Shown: positions 12,588 through 23,872, numbered from the stretch's first letter. The stretch is 64,000 nt of DNA from Microstegium vimineum (GCA_022036555.1 CM039120.1:15949291-16013290); one strand, 5' to 3'. Numbers and translations: made by a program. The notes: generated by a model from the sequence alone, not told the origin.

Positions 12588-15372
12588 ATGGACACCGGTG
12601 GATCGCGTGGTGGTGGAAGAGGAAGAGTGAGGTCCAAGATTCGCACTCAGAGAGCTGATGATGGCCTGAATCCCAGGCAAAGAATCGCTCAAGAGGAAGA
12701 ATTGCAGAGGGCAGGGAGAACCATCAGAGAAGGTGTGTGCCCAAAGACTCCTCCAGAGTTGGGCCTCTTCAATGGCTCACATCTTGTTGAGTATCCGGAG
12801 GAGGTCCTTGTCAGATTGCCTCAGGACACCCCTAGTAGAGTCAGAGTCAACTACCAAAACCAGTGGAGGACAGTCTAGGAGCAAAGGGCCATCAATCCCT
12901 ATGATGTGCCAAAGGACATGAGTGTGGATTACAGGTTTTGGAATGTTTTTCATTCTGACTTTTACACCACTATCCTCTTTCAAGCTGCAAAACCCAGAAT
13001 CATTAAAATGAAGTATGTTGATTGGGAGCACTTGAAAATCAAGAGAGATCTTGTGTTTGATAGGGTCATTGATCAGTGCAGGCAGCGTGGGATGTATCAC
13101 TGGATGGGTTTCCAGAATGGGTGGAACACAGAGATCATCTATCAGTTCTACTCCACCTACTATCTTGATAGGGAGAACTTTGTGATGCATTGGATGATAG
13201 AGGGCGTGCACTACAAGATTGACTATGTGACTTTTGCTCGTCTTCTGGGATTTGGTGAGGAGGACAGACAATGTAGTAATATTCATGATGAAAGAGGGCT
13301 GACCAATGAGGAGATCTCACAGCTCTACTGTTGACACAAAAAGCGTCAGGATCTGCGAACACCTCGGGCTTATACCCGAATTCGATATCTGAGGGTGTGC
13401 CAGTCGATTTGACCAGTTAATCGACAAGGATGATAACTAGAACAAGATCTGAACGAGACAACGGCAATGCGCCCAGATGTCAAGGCTCAAACCTGATCAG
13501 GATAACTAGAGTAGAGCTAAACGAGACGACAGCGATGCGCCCGGACATCAAGGCTCAGGTTGCTCAAACACGGAACTTGCAAGGGTTGACGGAGGTCGAT
13601 AAGATGCAGCCTGTCGAAACTTGAAGAACTCGTAGATAGACTAAACCTAATGCGGTAAAGGTAAATTGCTGGAAAGGTAAATAAGATAAAAAAAAAAGTA
13701 ATTGATATGTTTGATATGCTTGGATATGATCGTTTACAGCACCCCTAGGTACCTATTTATACTCCGGCAAAGGGAGTTGTAGATAGATACGAGTCGTACC
13801 TTTCCTAAATAAAACAAACTCCTATTTTAAAGGAAATAACTGACTTGCGCAGGAGCCAGACTCAAACAATAATATTTTCCTAAACAAACTCTTCTATTTT
13901 AAAGGAAATAAATGACTCGTGCAAGAGTCGGACTCAAACTTCTATAACAATACTGGTATAAGATCACCAGTTTCCTTATGTCTTCTCCCCGATGAAACTT
14001 TCCATCGACACATCCTTCCGATCCGCAATTTCCTTTTAGCGCCATCGGCAACTGTATGCTCACGCTAGCCATGTCATCCTTCATCGGCAACATCCCTGCA
14101 TGCTTTATCATCAGCGCCCTAGTTTTATTCTCATCGGCAACCTTGACCGATGACCTTCCAATGCCGATAGAAAACGACTACCGATCAGAGTGAGTCTTAA
14201 CCCTTTTGACACACGCTGACTTCTTCCAATCTGCAATCTTCTTCTTGCCTCCATCGGCAGTTCTCTGCTGACGCCAGCCACTTCATCCTGCTTCCATCGG
14301 CATCATCATTCATCAACAGATTTCAATCTTCATCAGAAATACTTCCCTGTCGGCAACGTTCCTGTTTCTATCGGCATCATCCCCTTGCCTTCATCAACAG
14401 TGTCTTTCTGCCTCCATTGGCAACGAATCCGTCTTCATCAGCAACATTCTTGCCTTTATCGGCAATCTGACCGGTAATATCCCGATGCCGATAAGGAACG
14501 ACAACTAGCCTTTTTGCCGATCGACACAATCCTTATATCATATTGACAACGTGCCCAAAAACGGTGTCAACATCTACATTTATCCTCAGGAGGCAGATGG
14601 CCTGATAAAGGATTTGAGGAGCAAATATTACATTCTGAACAACCTTTTCAGGACCACTCTCTATCCCAAGATGGGATCTGCCTCAAGCCTCTACAACACA
14701 TCCAAAAATGTGTTAAGGAGGATGAGAGGTGGAGCACCACCTTTCTCAGTTGCTAGATTCTTATGGGATGAGATATGCATTGCTGCAGAGGATGCAAGAA
14801 AGGGGCTTCCATATGCTCCCTATCTGATGTTCATCATTGAAATGGTGACTGGTCGGATCTTCAACAAGGACGTTGTCCATGAGCCTTATAGAGCAGAGAA
14901 GGTCATTCATGCTACAACATTTCAGGAGGTGAACACTCTTCCCAGAGACACCAAGACAGCAGCAGCAGCAGATATCCCTGAGTCTTCAGGTGCAGCAGCT
15001 TCCAGAGGCAGGAAGAAGGGCAAGCTTGGTAGGATCTTGAAGAAGATCTTTAATGGCATCTGCTATGCAAATGATCACTCTTACTAGACCAGGCTTGAGA
15101 TCAGAGAGCTCAGAAAGAAGTAAGGGCTCAAACAGATTGATCCTCCTACTCCACCTCCAGAACTTAGTGAGGAGTCCACCTATGAGGGTGGTGATGATGA
15201 TGAGGAGGATGAGGATGAGGAGGAGATTGAGCAGCCTCAGACTCGTCGATGCAGCAAGCGTGCATCTGCTCCCAGTTTTCACTTCACAGGATCTCCTGAT
15301 GATGATGATGATGATGGTGAAAATGATGATGGAGATGACGACGATGACCATATGGAGGAGGACATCGACTAG
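12588..15372 (+). pseudogene. env-like / additional ORF of element 1, interrupted by a solo LTR
   Basis: Begins MDTGGSRGGGRGR, basic and Gly/Arg-rich. A conserved alpha-helical domain follows (FYTTI, then IIYQFYSTYYLDRENFVMHW, then ARLLGF). At 13329 the frame is cut by a solo LTR and resumes at 14573 (IYPQEADG), continuing through FLWDEICIAAEDARKGLPYAPY to a Lys/Arg patch (GRKKGKLGR) and a very acidic Asp/Glu tail ending at 15372. In-frame stops are at 12876, about 15085 and about 15121. The domain resembles the plant-transposon-type domain in the extra ORFs of elements 2 and 3. In related Sireviruses a gene at this position is called env-like, but I see no clear signal peptide or membrane segment, so function is unknown. 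Confidence 0.75.
13329..14572 (-). mobile_element. solo LTR nested in the env-like ORF of element 1
   Basis: Begins TGTTGACAC and ends GTGTCAACA, with a perfect 5-bp duplication TCTAC at 13324-13328 and 14573-14577. Removing it restores the surrounding frame. A TATA box (GAGTATAAATAGG) reads on the minus strand near 13750-13765, so the LTR points left. Its U3 (about 13990-14530) is packed with about 14 variants of CATCGGCAAC. No internal coding sequence remains, so the element was probably reduced by LTR-LTR recombination. Confidence 0.92.
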
Positions 15373-16003
15373 CTTGTATCTCTTTCTTCTTGGTTCTTCT
15401 CTCTTTTTGATGACTTGTTGCTAAAGGGGGAGAATTACTAAGTGTAGGGGGTACAACATCTTCGACAGTCATGGAGGAGTAGCAGCTGCTAGTTAGCTTA
15501 GTTTTTAGTTTGTGAGATGAGAAAGCAACATGAAACTATTTTATTGTAATATTGCCACTTAAGTACTTTATTTGTGTTATTTGTGGACATGTACTCTCTC
15601 TTATATATCATGTTTGTCTTAGTTTGCATTTATCTTTTATATATTTTGTGTTGTGTGGTCATGTAAAAGCTTTCGCAGGCTTGCTGTTTGCAGCCAGACC
15701 GGTAGTGCCGGGCTTCAGGCCGGCAGTGCCGGACTGCTCAACAGCAGCCCCTCTGATTTGTGTTTGAGACAGGTTCATACACATCACGTATATATTTGTG
15801 ACACCTTTTCAGCACCCCACAACAACTATGGATGTAGGGGGAGCCCTACTTCACTCCAATGTGTGAATTTTGGTCTTTCATGCCAAATTTGGAAATTCAA
15901 GTTTCTATTCACATATTTAGGCGGAGCTCCTACACCCATGACTTGTATTGTCTCAGATTGTTATTCACTTTTGTAAGTTCTAAGTGTGTTGTCATCAATC
16001 ACC
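15373..16003 (+). other. 3' untranslated region of element 1
   Basis: Non-coding stretch between the env-like ORF and the purine tract. It carries two more signature motifs at 15693-15735 and is otherwise T-rich. Confidence 0.6.
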
Positions 16004-16017
16004 AAAAAAGGGGAGAT
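16004..16017 (+). promoter_or_regulatory. polypurine tract of element 1
   Basis: AAAAAAGGGGAGAT immediately precedes the 3' LTR start TGAAAG. It is the plus-strand priming site expected at this position. Confidence 0.88.
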
Positions 16018-17235
16018 TGAAAGTGCAATCAAGCCCTAAAGTGGGGTTTGGTGACATGACAACATATTTAGGAAACTAATGAGACTTTGTGAGTATGACA
16101 AGCAGGTTAAACTTAAGGAGGTTGATGAACAGGTTGGCGGACCCCTCCAATTACAAAAGTACATGGCAACAAGATCAAAGGGTTTAAATTCTTTTATACT
16201 TTGAATTTGAGTTAGGTATGTCGTACTACTAAGAGGGATTCAACACGCATGCCAACAAGTGAACCAAATGCATATCTACAAATACATCACACCTCCACAG
16301 ACATAGTGGGCAAATCAGCCAGCTTATTGAAGATCTATTCCTTGCTGTTCTGCCCAGGGCGGCAGTGCCGGGGTACAAGCCAGTACTGCCGCGACTTGTT
16401 CAGCCAATGGACAATGAGGTGGTATTTAATCACCTCTCACTCACCCCCAACGGCTAGTTCTGCCATTCTGACTTACACATTTCACAAGAACAGAAAGAGA
16501 AGCCTCTCTCTTGCTCTCCCTTCTCCCTTGGTGCTCATCCACTCTCCTCCATTGATTTTCAATCATTCTTTGAGAGATTGAGCCTCCAAGCTTTGAGAAG
16601 AAGTTTCTCCCTCGGATCTTCACTCCTACAAGCATTTGGTTTGCGTGGTGGCCGACGGTTTGAGTTCTTTACTCTTGGAGCTTTGCTCCTAGCCGGTTAG
16701 AGGTTGCCCTTGAGCTTGCCTCCGTCGTGTGGCAGCCTAGGAAAGTTTGTATCACCCATCTATTTGCTAATACACTTCTCTCATCTCAAGGGTTCATTCC
16801 CTTGACTTGAGACCGAGGAAAGAGCTAGCCTTTGTGGTAAGCTTGAGCCTTATGTGGCGCACCTCAACAACATGGATGTAGGCAAGCCTTGGTGGCGAGC
16901 TGAACCACGAGTCAAATCTTATGTCACCGTGTGCTTGTTACTTTACTTCTATATATCTTGTGTGTAAGGTGATTTCTATGGTTTGGACCCGATCTAGTCG
17001 GTGGGTGTGTTGCTACCACTTTCAGGTGATGCTAGAGGTTCTCTACACCTCTAGAAAGGTTTCTATTCAAGCACAATTTATATTAAGCATTTACTTTTTG
17101 AATTGTATTGAATTCTGTTCTGGTGACCAGCACTGCTGCCCAAAAACCAGCAGTGCCAACCTTAGTCTGATAGCAAGCTGTTAAGTTTTTGAAACAGGCC
17201 TATTCACCCCCCTCTAGGCTAATCAGGTTCTTACA
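16018..17235 (+). repeat. 3' LTR of element 1
   Basis: Partner of 4253-5452. Carries the signature pairs at 16353-16392 (with substitutions) and 17126-17160. It ends TTCTTACA, followed by AACAT. Confidence 0.93.
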
Positions 17236-17240
17236 AACAT

Positions 17241-17790
17241 AACTACAGTTTTTTGTTTCTTTTGGCGTTAAGAACAACCCATTCAGTTTATCATGTATAA
17301 ATAGGTTTAAATAACTTAATATTTCATTACCATGATATATTTCATTACCAGGAAATTTATGAACGCATTAGTTGGCCATCTGCTCACCAGTGGCCAGGAA
17401 CCCTGGTCTGGAGACCAGCGGCCTGACGTCTTGGCCTTGTGGTCTCGTGTAGTGGCAGGCGGCCGGAACTATGACATCTTGCCGATGGATCAGCACCCTA
17501 GCCTGGCGATCGGTGTCCTGGGCTCCCGTCTGCCTGCCTTGGCGGCCGTGCCTGGTGGTCTGACCCAGGTGGCCGGCGGTCTCACCTGCAAATCCCAAGA
17601 TCTAGCATACTTGTCGGATGCTGAGGAGCACATGCATACTATCCTTCTGCAAGGAGCAACGACAATCACATGTAAGAAGATATCGCTGTCCAACCATTTG
17701 TGTTTTTACTGTATATATGTGCAGAACCACACAATGACAGAACTATTTTACCCTAAACTCAGTCTACAATCTGAGAGTTGAACAACCTGT
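17241..17790 (+). other. unrecognised region with exon-like splice signals
   Basis: An intron-like end TTTCATTACCAG at 17342-17353 precedes GC-rich sequence that stays open to about 17670. A GT-AG-like intron may follow (TGTAAGAAG ... ATATGTGCAG, about 17670-17732). The peptide NYDILPMDQHPSLAIGVLG is faintly like a piece of a larger plant enzyme, but I cannot name it. It may be a captured gene fragment like its right-hand neighbours. Confidence 0.25.
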
Positions 17791-18129
17791 TGACCCAGTT
17801 TGGCCTTCAAATATAACATTTTGGTGTATATTTTCGGAATGCAAATGTAGTGTTTTTTTATAGCACTCCATGCCTCGAAGAGAGAAGGGTTGTCGGAATA
17901 ACAGAAAAATGCAAATATTGCATAAGTACCAACAGAAATCATAAACTTACTTCCACCTCTTATTCCGCTATTTGGCTTCCTCTCCTCAACATATATCCGT
18001 TTATTTCAATTGGTGAAGCCTAAAATGGTAATAATTTAGTATATATAATCCGTTGAAACAGATTAAAAGACACAAAACAATGATGGAGAAAGAAAACATA
18101 TATCTTTTCTTAAAGAACAAAGAAACTAA

Positions 18130-18630
18130 TAACACAATAATTTGAAATGCGTTTATGCTAAAAGGCACCTTTAACGCATTTTGTACACCACTGAGTTCCT
18201 CGAATTCCACGAAAGCATAAAGGCCACCCGTCTCCTGCCAATTTAGCACAAATTAATAGCTTAATACTTGTGTTATTGGAAGTGGAGAATCGAAAGACAA
18301 TTAAGAGCAAACCTTTCGGCTTCTGATAGCAAGACCGTCAGGAATAAGCCGGCCAAACTTTTTGAACTCATTTTCAAGATCTGGCTCGCTTACATTTTGT
18401 GGCATATTAGGGCACTCCTAATGTAGACTCTATCATAGAGTCTAAACCTATTAATTACATCGAATATTGTGGACTTGAAGTCTAAATAAGACTTGGGGTC
18501 TTGTTTTTTCACCATCTCTCTTCAATAAATATACTGCCACATCAGCAAAATACCATAAATAAATGATCTTGGACTCTATGGTAGAGTCTTGCATTGGGAG
18601 TGTCCTTACCAACGTAAACAGATTTGCTCT
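18130..18630 (-). pseudogene. G3BP/NTF2-type RRM gene fragment, split by a MITE
   Basis: On the minus strand an exon opens after an AG acceptor at 18631 and encodes the RNP2-like strand SVYVGNMPQNVSEPDLENEF, then KKFGRLIPDGLAIRSRK. A GT donor lies at 18312. A 78-bp intron ends in TTGGCAG, and the next exon (from 18234) gives ETGGLYAFVEFEELSGVQNA, the RNP1 half. This order and wording match the RNA-binding domain of plant G3BP-like NTF2-RRM proteins. A 196-bp MITE sits inside the first exon. After about 18133 the frame drifts into unrelated residues, and no NTF2 domain lies nearby, so this is a fragment. RNA binding is known for the family; activity here is unlikely. Confidence 0.82.
18410..18605. 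mobile_element. Tourist-like MITE inside the RRM exon
   Basis: Terminal inverted repeats start GGGCACTCCTAATG on the left and, on the opposite strand from the right, GGACACTCCCAATG. Both continue into a second palindrome with AGACTCTA and ATAGAGTC. Flanked by TTA at 18407-18409 and 18606-18608, the 3-bp target duplication of PIF/Harbinger elements. 196 bp, no coding capacity. Confidence 0.9.
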
Positions 18631-18801
18631 CTAGTTATATGAACAGAAAAGCTTGAGTTAGTAAACAATATAAGAGTCAAATCACCAGAGAATTTTGATG
18701 TTTAACAAACGATAGGACAACCTTCATCATCATGGTCAGCACCCTCACCAAAGACATCACACCTCGGTTTCCCTCGAGAACGCGGCTGCACAGATACGTA
18801 C

Positions 18802-18905
18802 CAGTATCCCGGCGCCTTCACCCGGGATGAATCCGTCGCGGTCCCTGTCCCATGACCGGGATGCCCTGCTTCATCGTCCTCGTCCTTGGTGAGAGTATCG
18901 CAGCA
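18802..18905 (-). pseudogene. fragment of a beta-ketoacyl synthase (KAS)
   Basis: On the minus strand 18861-18802 encodes SRSWDRDRDGFIPGEGAGIL, which matches the strongly conserved RDGF-GEGAG segment of plastid or mitochondrial KAS enzymes of fatty-acid synthesis. It ends exactly at a strong splice donor (CTG|GTACGT). Upstream in this frame a TGA appears within 15 nt, and the preceding residues match only in another frame. The active-site Cys and His regions are absent. It is a one-exon scrap in the same orientation as the RRM fragment 170 bp away, which suggests both were captured together. Confidence 0.65.
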
Positions 18906-19600
18906 GCAGCAGCCATCGCCTCCGGCGGCGGCCGGAGCTAGGGTTTCGAGGCACGCGATGCTGCGCTAGCTTCCTCGTCAAGTTTGTCGTCCCAAGCAGT
19001 GTTGCGCCACATTCAGAGGAGATGTGGCGGGCGAAGGGCGGAGTGACGTGCGCGGCGGCGAGGAAGGTGGCAGGTCGCGGCGCGGGAGCGCGGCCTCCCG
19101 GCGGCGGCAGCGTTCGTGGAAGCCGCCGGCGGCGCGGCAGGTGGCGAGGTCCCCCCCCCCCCCCCCCCCGTGGGCTCCCAGCGGCTTTGGCGTCGTTCGC
19201 GGGAGCCGGCGGCGTCGCGGGAGGTGGCGAGGTCGCGACCTCCCGTGGGCTCCCAACGGTGGCGGCGGCGTTCGCGGAAGGTCGCAGGTCGCGGGAGGTG
19301 GCGAGGTTGCGAGCTCCTGCGGGCTCCCAGCGGCGGCGGCGGCCTTTTTTCTGATTTCTGATTTTGATTGACGGGGACGGGGCGTGCGCGGTAGGGGCTG
19401 CGGGACGGGACGGGACGGGAGGAATGAGTGATGAGGGAAGATCCAAATGATTTGCACCGTTGGATCTGAGTGAGCAGATTTGAGAAGAGGTTAGAGTAAA
19501 TCTGGGTCGTTTATTTTCAAAGGTTTTTTTTAGTGGGGGTAATTTTTGGGGTACAGTTAGTAAAGGCAATGACTGTTGGGTGACTCTTGGATACGTTTTA
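18906..19600 (-). promoter_or_regulatory. GC-rich leader/promoter-like region upstream of the gene-fragment cluster
   Basis: Reading on the minus strand, a GC-rich block (about 19000-19420, with a 19-C run at 19151-19169 on the plus strand) leads to AAACCCTAG at 18946-18938 and then ATGGCTGCTGCTGCTGCG at 18916. This is the layout of a plant 5' UTR and start codon. The frame from that ATG (MAAAAAILSPRTRT) is not the KAS frame and stops after about 30 codons. Whether this is an original promoter or a chimeric one cannot be told here. Confidence 0.4.
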
Positions 19601-19675
19601 CTGTGTAACCGTAGGGAAGTTTTATCGGTGCATTATATATTGGTAGAGATTCCTACGGAATCGGATGGTGCAATT

Positions 19676-19835
19676 TGTTTTTTACGAGACTGAGACCAAG
19701 TTACAGACGCAAACACTCATATACACAAGCACATACTTACTCTAATGAATATACGCATGCACACCTTACTCCTACGAGCACCTCCGAAGAGCAAGTTGTA
19801 AAGGCAAAATTTCAAGATTGCACAAACAATTTTTT
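19676..19835 (-). mobile_element. SINE-like repeat, 3' part
   Basis: On the minus strand: CTCTTCGGAGGTGCTC, then GGTGTGCATGCGTATATTCA, ending in a short A-rich tail. It matches, with many changes, the repeat copies at 44515-44650 and 44868-45110 in this window. Confidence 0.55.
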
Positions 19836-20309
19836 ACCGCCCAGAGTTTCTAGCGGATGCTTTGCCGCTGTCATTACCTACGGCTCTTCTTCACTGCTGG
19901 CTACCTTTGTGTTGAGTTAGTTTGTATTAGGTGTAGTTTCTAGGGTTGCTAAGTGGAGGGCCCCCCAACCCCTCATATTTCTTGCTTTTGTTTTTTTTTT
20001 GTGTTGTGGATTTTATTGGTAATCCTTGGATTACCTATGAATCCATTTGTATCATCTATGTGTAGGTCTATTGACCTGGTTTAAAAAAAACAATTTTTTA
20101 CATGATAATGCATGTTTATTAGCATGTATTATATTCTTAAAAAAAACAACAGTTTTGACTGTTACGCTTGTAGCATTCCGTCTATAGCCATCAATATTAT
20201 ATACGTTTTCCCGGAGCATTAACAATTAATTCAAGCTTAGTTCAACCAGTTAACTCCAATATCTTATAACTCACCTCTCTAATTAAGTTGCAACGGTAAT
20301 GCAAATTCC
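19836..20309. other. no gene seen
   Basis: AT-rich with several A and T runs. No open frame of note and no recognised repeat boundary. Confidence 0.5.
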
Positions 20310-20930
20310 AGAGATATACTCGTGCGTCATAACGGGAATGTAAAATATAACAATGGTATGAATCTAACAACTAGTGAATTTGTATGTGTGTCCAAGTTAG
20401 ATGATGATAATTTTAGATACAAGGGTTTATACTGGTTCAGGCGAAACGATCCCTACATCCAGTGTGTGATGGTGCTCGCGTTTCTTAACCGGTGCTTCTT
20501 AGAGGGGGGGGGGGGGTATACAAGCTTAGTCGAGAGAGGAAAACAAGCTTCCAAGTCTATGATGTGTGGGTGTGAGTTTAGGCTGCTTCTACTTTTTTTG
20601 TGTCATTTGTCGAGGCTATACCTCCTTTTATAGTCCAAGGAGAAGTCGCTTACATGTGCTTTAGTTAGAAAGGGGAAGAGTCGAAATCCTTGTAGGAGAC
20701 GTATTCATTGTGGCCTTCAGTCAACACTTCTATCCGTCCTTTACCCGACACACCCCCTCCGTTGTGTGACCTTGAGCGAATCTTGGTTGGGGTCCGGTTG
20801 GCCTCGTACTGCTTCTTTAACACCCATTGCATTCTGAGCAGTGAGCACGCCCTCGTATAGGGACCCGGTTGTTTCATACCCGGAGATGGTCGTGCTCGGC
20901 ATGGCCATCTGTGTTGGGGCGTTATATCGC
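20310..20930 (-). mobile_element. LTR-like fragment, minus orientation
   Basis: On the minus strand a TATA box (GGACTATAAAAGGAGG, about 20640-20625) is followed about 200 bp later by GAACCAGTATAAACCC, the layout of many grass Gypsy LTRs; the solo LTR at 51408-51878 has the same pair. Clear TG...CA ends and a target duplication were not found, so the limits are approximate. A 13-G run lies at 20504-20516. Confidence 0.5.
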
Positions 20931-21442
20931 ATCCCCGTATGTATCCTTATCTCAAAGATATAGGGAATCAGTATCCTCGCGATATAGTTGTCACAATTGG
21001 CTTCATCCGGAGACTGTACCGTATCATGTCACTGTAGCTATCCAATGTCTTCATCAGCTATCATGCGTGATTATGGTCACCTATTCTTGCGCGTCTCATC
21101 GCATCCCGAGAGACGTTCATTTTCTTGGTTCATATAGAGTAACGGGAGTAGGAGTCTGGTTGGGAGAACAAGTCTCTGGTACCATCATCGCCGGAGCCAT
21201 AGCCATCCATATGTGATTCGCAGGTCTGGATATGGTGGTTTGGGTGGCGGCGGAGGAACAAGTAGAGCTCGGGTGATTTGGGCGGCGATGCGGATCCGGA
21301 TCTCGAATCTATACGACGACGAAGGAGGAAATAGCAGAGGAGCTCGAGAGATAGGGTTACGCGAGTGGGGAATGGATGGATGCACATCGGGAGGGGATGG
21401 GAGAGGCGGGTACGCGGCATCCAACGCCCACCCCGAGGCAAT
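20931..21442. other. no gene seen
   Basis: Mixed composition, with a GC-rich part (21200-21430) open on both strands. The translations are low-complexity and unrecognised. Confidence 0.45.
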
Positions 21443-21445
21443 TTA

Positions 21446-21595
21446 GTCCTGTTTAGCACCTCTTTTGGTGCTAAAAATTTTAACCCAAAGTTTAGCTATT
21501 TGGTCACTTAAGACCTCCTATTTAGATCCATTTGGCAAAAAAAAAAAGCCTAAAAGTGCATGTCTAAAATTTTGCCATGGGATCTAAACAGAGCC
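21446..21595. mobile_element. small MITE (PIF/Harbinger-like)
   Basis: 150 bp with terminal inverted repeats GTCCTGTTTAG and, from the other end, GGCTCTGTTTAG. A perfect TTA duplication lies at 21443-21445 and 21596-21598. Confidence 0.85.
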
Positions 21596-21788
21596 TTAGC
21601 ATGATGTAAACATGTCAAAGATTTGGGTGCACTTATGTTATCATCATTTGTATCAAAAATAAATTCAATGATCTAACTAATGACATGTATCGAAAATATT
21701 AATATTTTTATATAAAATTAGTCAAAAATATTTCTCGAAAAGTAGAACAATATTTATTAGGATGGAGGGAATACGCCACTAATAAATA

Positions 21789-21958
21789 CTCTCTACGTTC
21801 TAGAATAGTAATATGGTTTTATATATATAGATAATAAAGTATAAATATTTATAATATTAAATAAACATTATTAGATTAATTATGAAATTTATTTTTATAA
21901 TAGATTAATTTAAATTTATAAATATAAATATTATTTATTAGAAATCTGACGAAGGAAG
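21789..21958. mobile_element. Stowaway-like MITE
   Basis: AT-rich body with Stowaway-type ends (CTCTCTACGTTCTAGAATAG on the left, ACGAAGGAAG on the right), flanked by TA. A remnant of another Stowaway end (GGATGGAGGGAATA) lies just to the left at about 21760. Confidence 0.65.
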
Positions 21959-23870
21959 TAGTACACTTTGAAGCACCCTGCGGTACGTGGGCGGGCTTTG
22001 TAGCGCCCCGCCAGACGCTTGGAGTCACGAGCGTCGAGCTCCGCGCGACAAGCAAGTGCAGGAGCTTGGAGGGAGAATCATCAATCATCTACTACTATGG
22101 CAGAAAGACACAGCTGGGGTTCATGGATTGTCAGCTGTCTCCAGTTCGTACCGGCACTGCCGTGAATGAATAATCATGGCTGACGTCGCGCTCATATCAT
22201 GGCTCGCGGTCTACGAGGCAAAGACCGGCTGGACGGAGCTGAAGAGAGGATGGCATGCAGCTGCAGTTTCCTCCAACGGTCACCGGGCATGCATGGCCTG
22301 ACACGCTCATGTGTCGTGTAAAACCTCTCACGGTGACGGCCCGCATCTTCATCCCATTGATTGGTGAATGGTGATGGGTGGCACGTCCATCAGACGGACC
22401 GGACCAAGCGGGCGAACCTGACCGCCGGCCGGTTCTGCTTGTGCCGGGCGAGCACGCAGCACCGATGCCCCAGTGAACAGGCCACGCACTGTGCACTGGT
22501 GGCACGCTGCCGATTCGGCATCGACGAGCATTTGTGCTGCACATGCCTGCATCTACAAACTATTGCCACCGCCTGTCGCTCATCGTGCAGCTCTGCGGCG
22601 GCAGGGCCATCATGCGGGGCTTGACCAGGGCCCGTGGGGGCGTGGTAGGCTTTTCATCGGCTTCGGAGTACTGTAGAGTTGCATGTGCTAGCTACTGGGC
22701 ACGTTGCATCATTTTCTGTGCGCGCCGGCCGGCTGGCCCCGTAGTACGGTGGTCGCCGCATTCACCTGGCCTCCTCCAGTCCTCCTGGCGCCTGGCCATT
22801 GCTCAGTTCCCGCTGCTGGCAAAGAGAGCTAGGACATGCATCCGCCATGCGGCGACACTGCGACATGTGCGCGCGGTGTGCTTTGCTTGCTACGCCGGCC
22901 GCGTCAAGCAGGCGTTCGGCAAGGAGCAGACGCCGGTGAGGCCGCGACCGATGGTTGCCGTGTTGCTCCGTCCATGCACTCGTTTGGTGGCAGGCATGCA
23001 TCCCCGGGCCTTGTCGCTGAATCGATCGTACGCAGGGCCAGACCGGGCGGGCGGCGCGCGCGCGACGGCAACTATTCCCTGTGCCTTGTCCCCTCTCGGG
23101 GTTGGCACGCCGTGCCGTGCGGCTGCGGCATGGAGCAGTGGAGGCGGCGCGGCTCTTCAAGACCGGCGTGAATGGCGGGCGGCGTGAACATTTGGCATGG
23201 ATGATGTGCGCTGTTGCCCTTGCCCGGCGATACAAGTACGTACGTACCATGTGCTTGAACACAGGGATGTATATAAATGTGATTTGCGACACAACTAAAG
23301 TACCGGAAGGAGTAAAGTCCGTCCGGTTTAACATTCAATTGTGTGATGAGCGGGCTACAATAGGAATGAAGCTGCAGCAGCGCCCTGGCAGTGGCAGGCC
23401 AGGCGGAGGAGCCAGCCATCATCCGAGCATAGGAGTGGCGAAGGCAATAAAGAGAAGTGCCACTGCAAACCTCGGCAAAATGGTGATTCAGCGGGTACTT
23501 TAATTTGGCACGGAAACTATGACGGCCCGTCCGGTGAGCCAGCAGCAACAGCTCCTCCACGGATTCAATGCAGGAGCAGTGGCGTGGGCTGTGGAGTGGA
23601 CTGGTGTTGCCGGCCAGACTCCCGTTCGGGCTCTGAAAAGGACCTTAACTTTTGGGTGTGGCTCGAAATTTCACGCAGCCACTCGGGCAGGATCAGGGTC
23701 CTGTGCGAGAGATCACCATCATCATCACCTCGCCAGAGCGCAGCAACCAGCAAGCAGTGCATTGTTTGCATTGCAGCAGCGAGAACAGAGAGAGAGAGAG
23801 AAGAATACTGTAGGCATCATTGCAGCACAAATAGAGTTATTCCCTGCAAATGGGCGACCATGATTCCAGC

Positions 23871-23872
<2 letters not shown>

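Larger units (their letters stand above)
4253..17235 (+). mobile_element. Sirevirus-like Ty1/Copia retrotransposon, element 1 (nearly complete)
   Basis: Two long terminal repeats (1200 and 1218 bp) bracket gag, protease, integrase, RT-RNase H and a further ORF, in Copia order (integrase before RT). The LTRs begin TGAAAGTGCA and end TTACA. The flanks are AACAG at 4248-4252 and AACAT at 17236-17240, a 5-bp target duplication with one mismatch. A tRNA-iMet-type primer site and a purine tract are in place. A long Gag with coiled-coil tail and an env-like ORF after pol point to the SIRE/Maximus (Sirevirus) lineage. Many nonsense codons and frameshifts make it non-functional. A solo LTR of another family is nested at 13329-14572. 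Confidence 0.93.

Noticed and set aside
15295..15345. GAT repeat as a microsatellite
   Set aside because: It encodes the acidic Asp/Glu tail of the env-like ORF in frame, so it is better described as part of that gene.
17332..17781. 149-codon open frame, faintly like the N-terminal part of a callose synthase
   Set aside because: Only a few residues agree and the match is not diagnostic, so it is left as an unrecognised fragment.
22534..23560. Overlapping open frames on both strands
   Set aside because: High GC content explains them; no motif, no consistent codon pattern, no recognised product.
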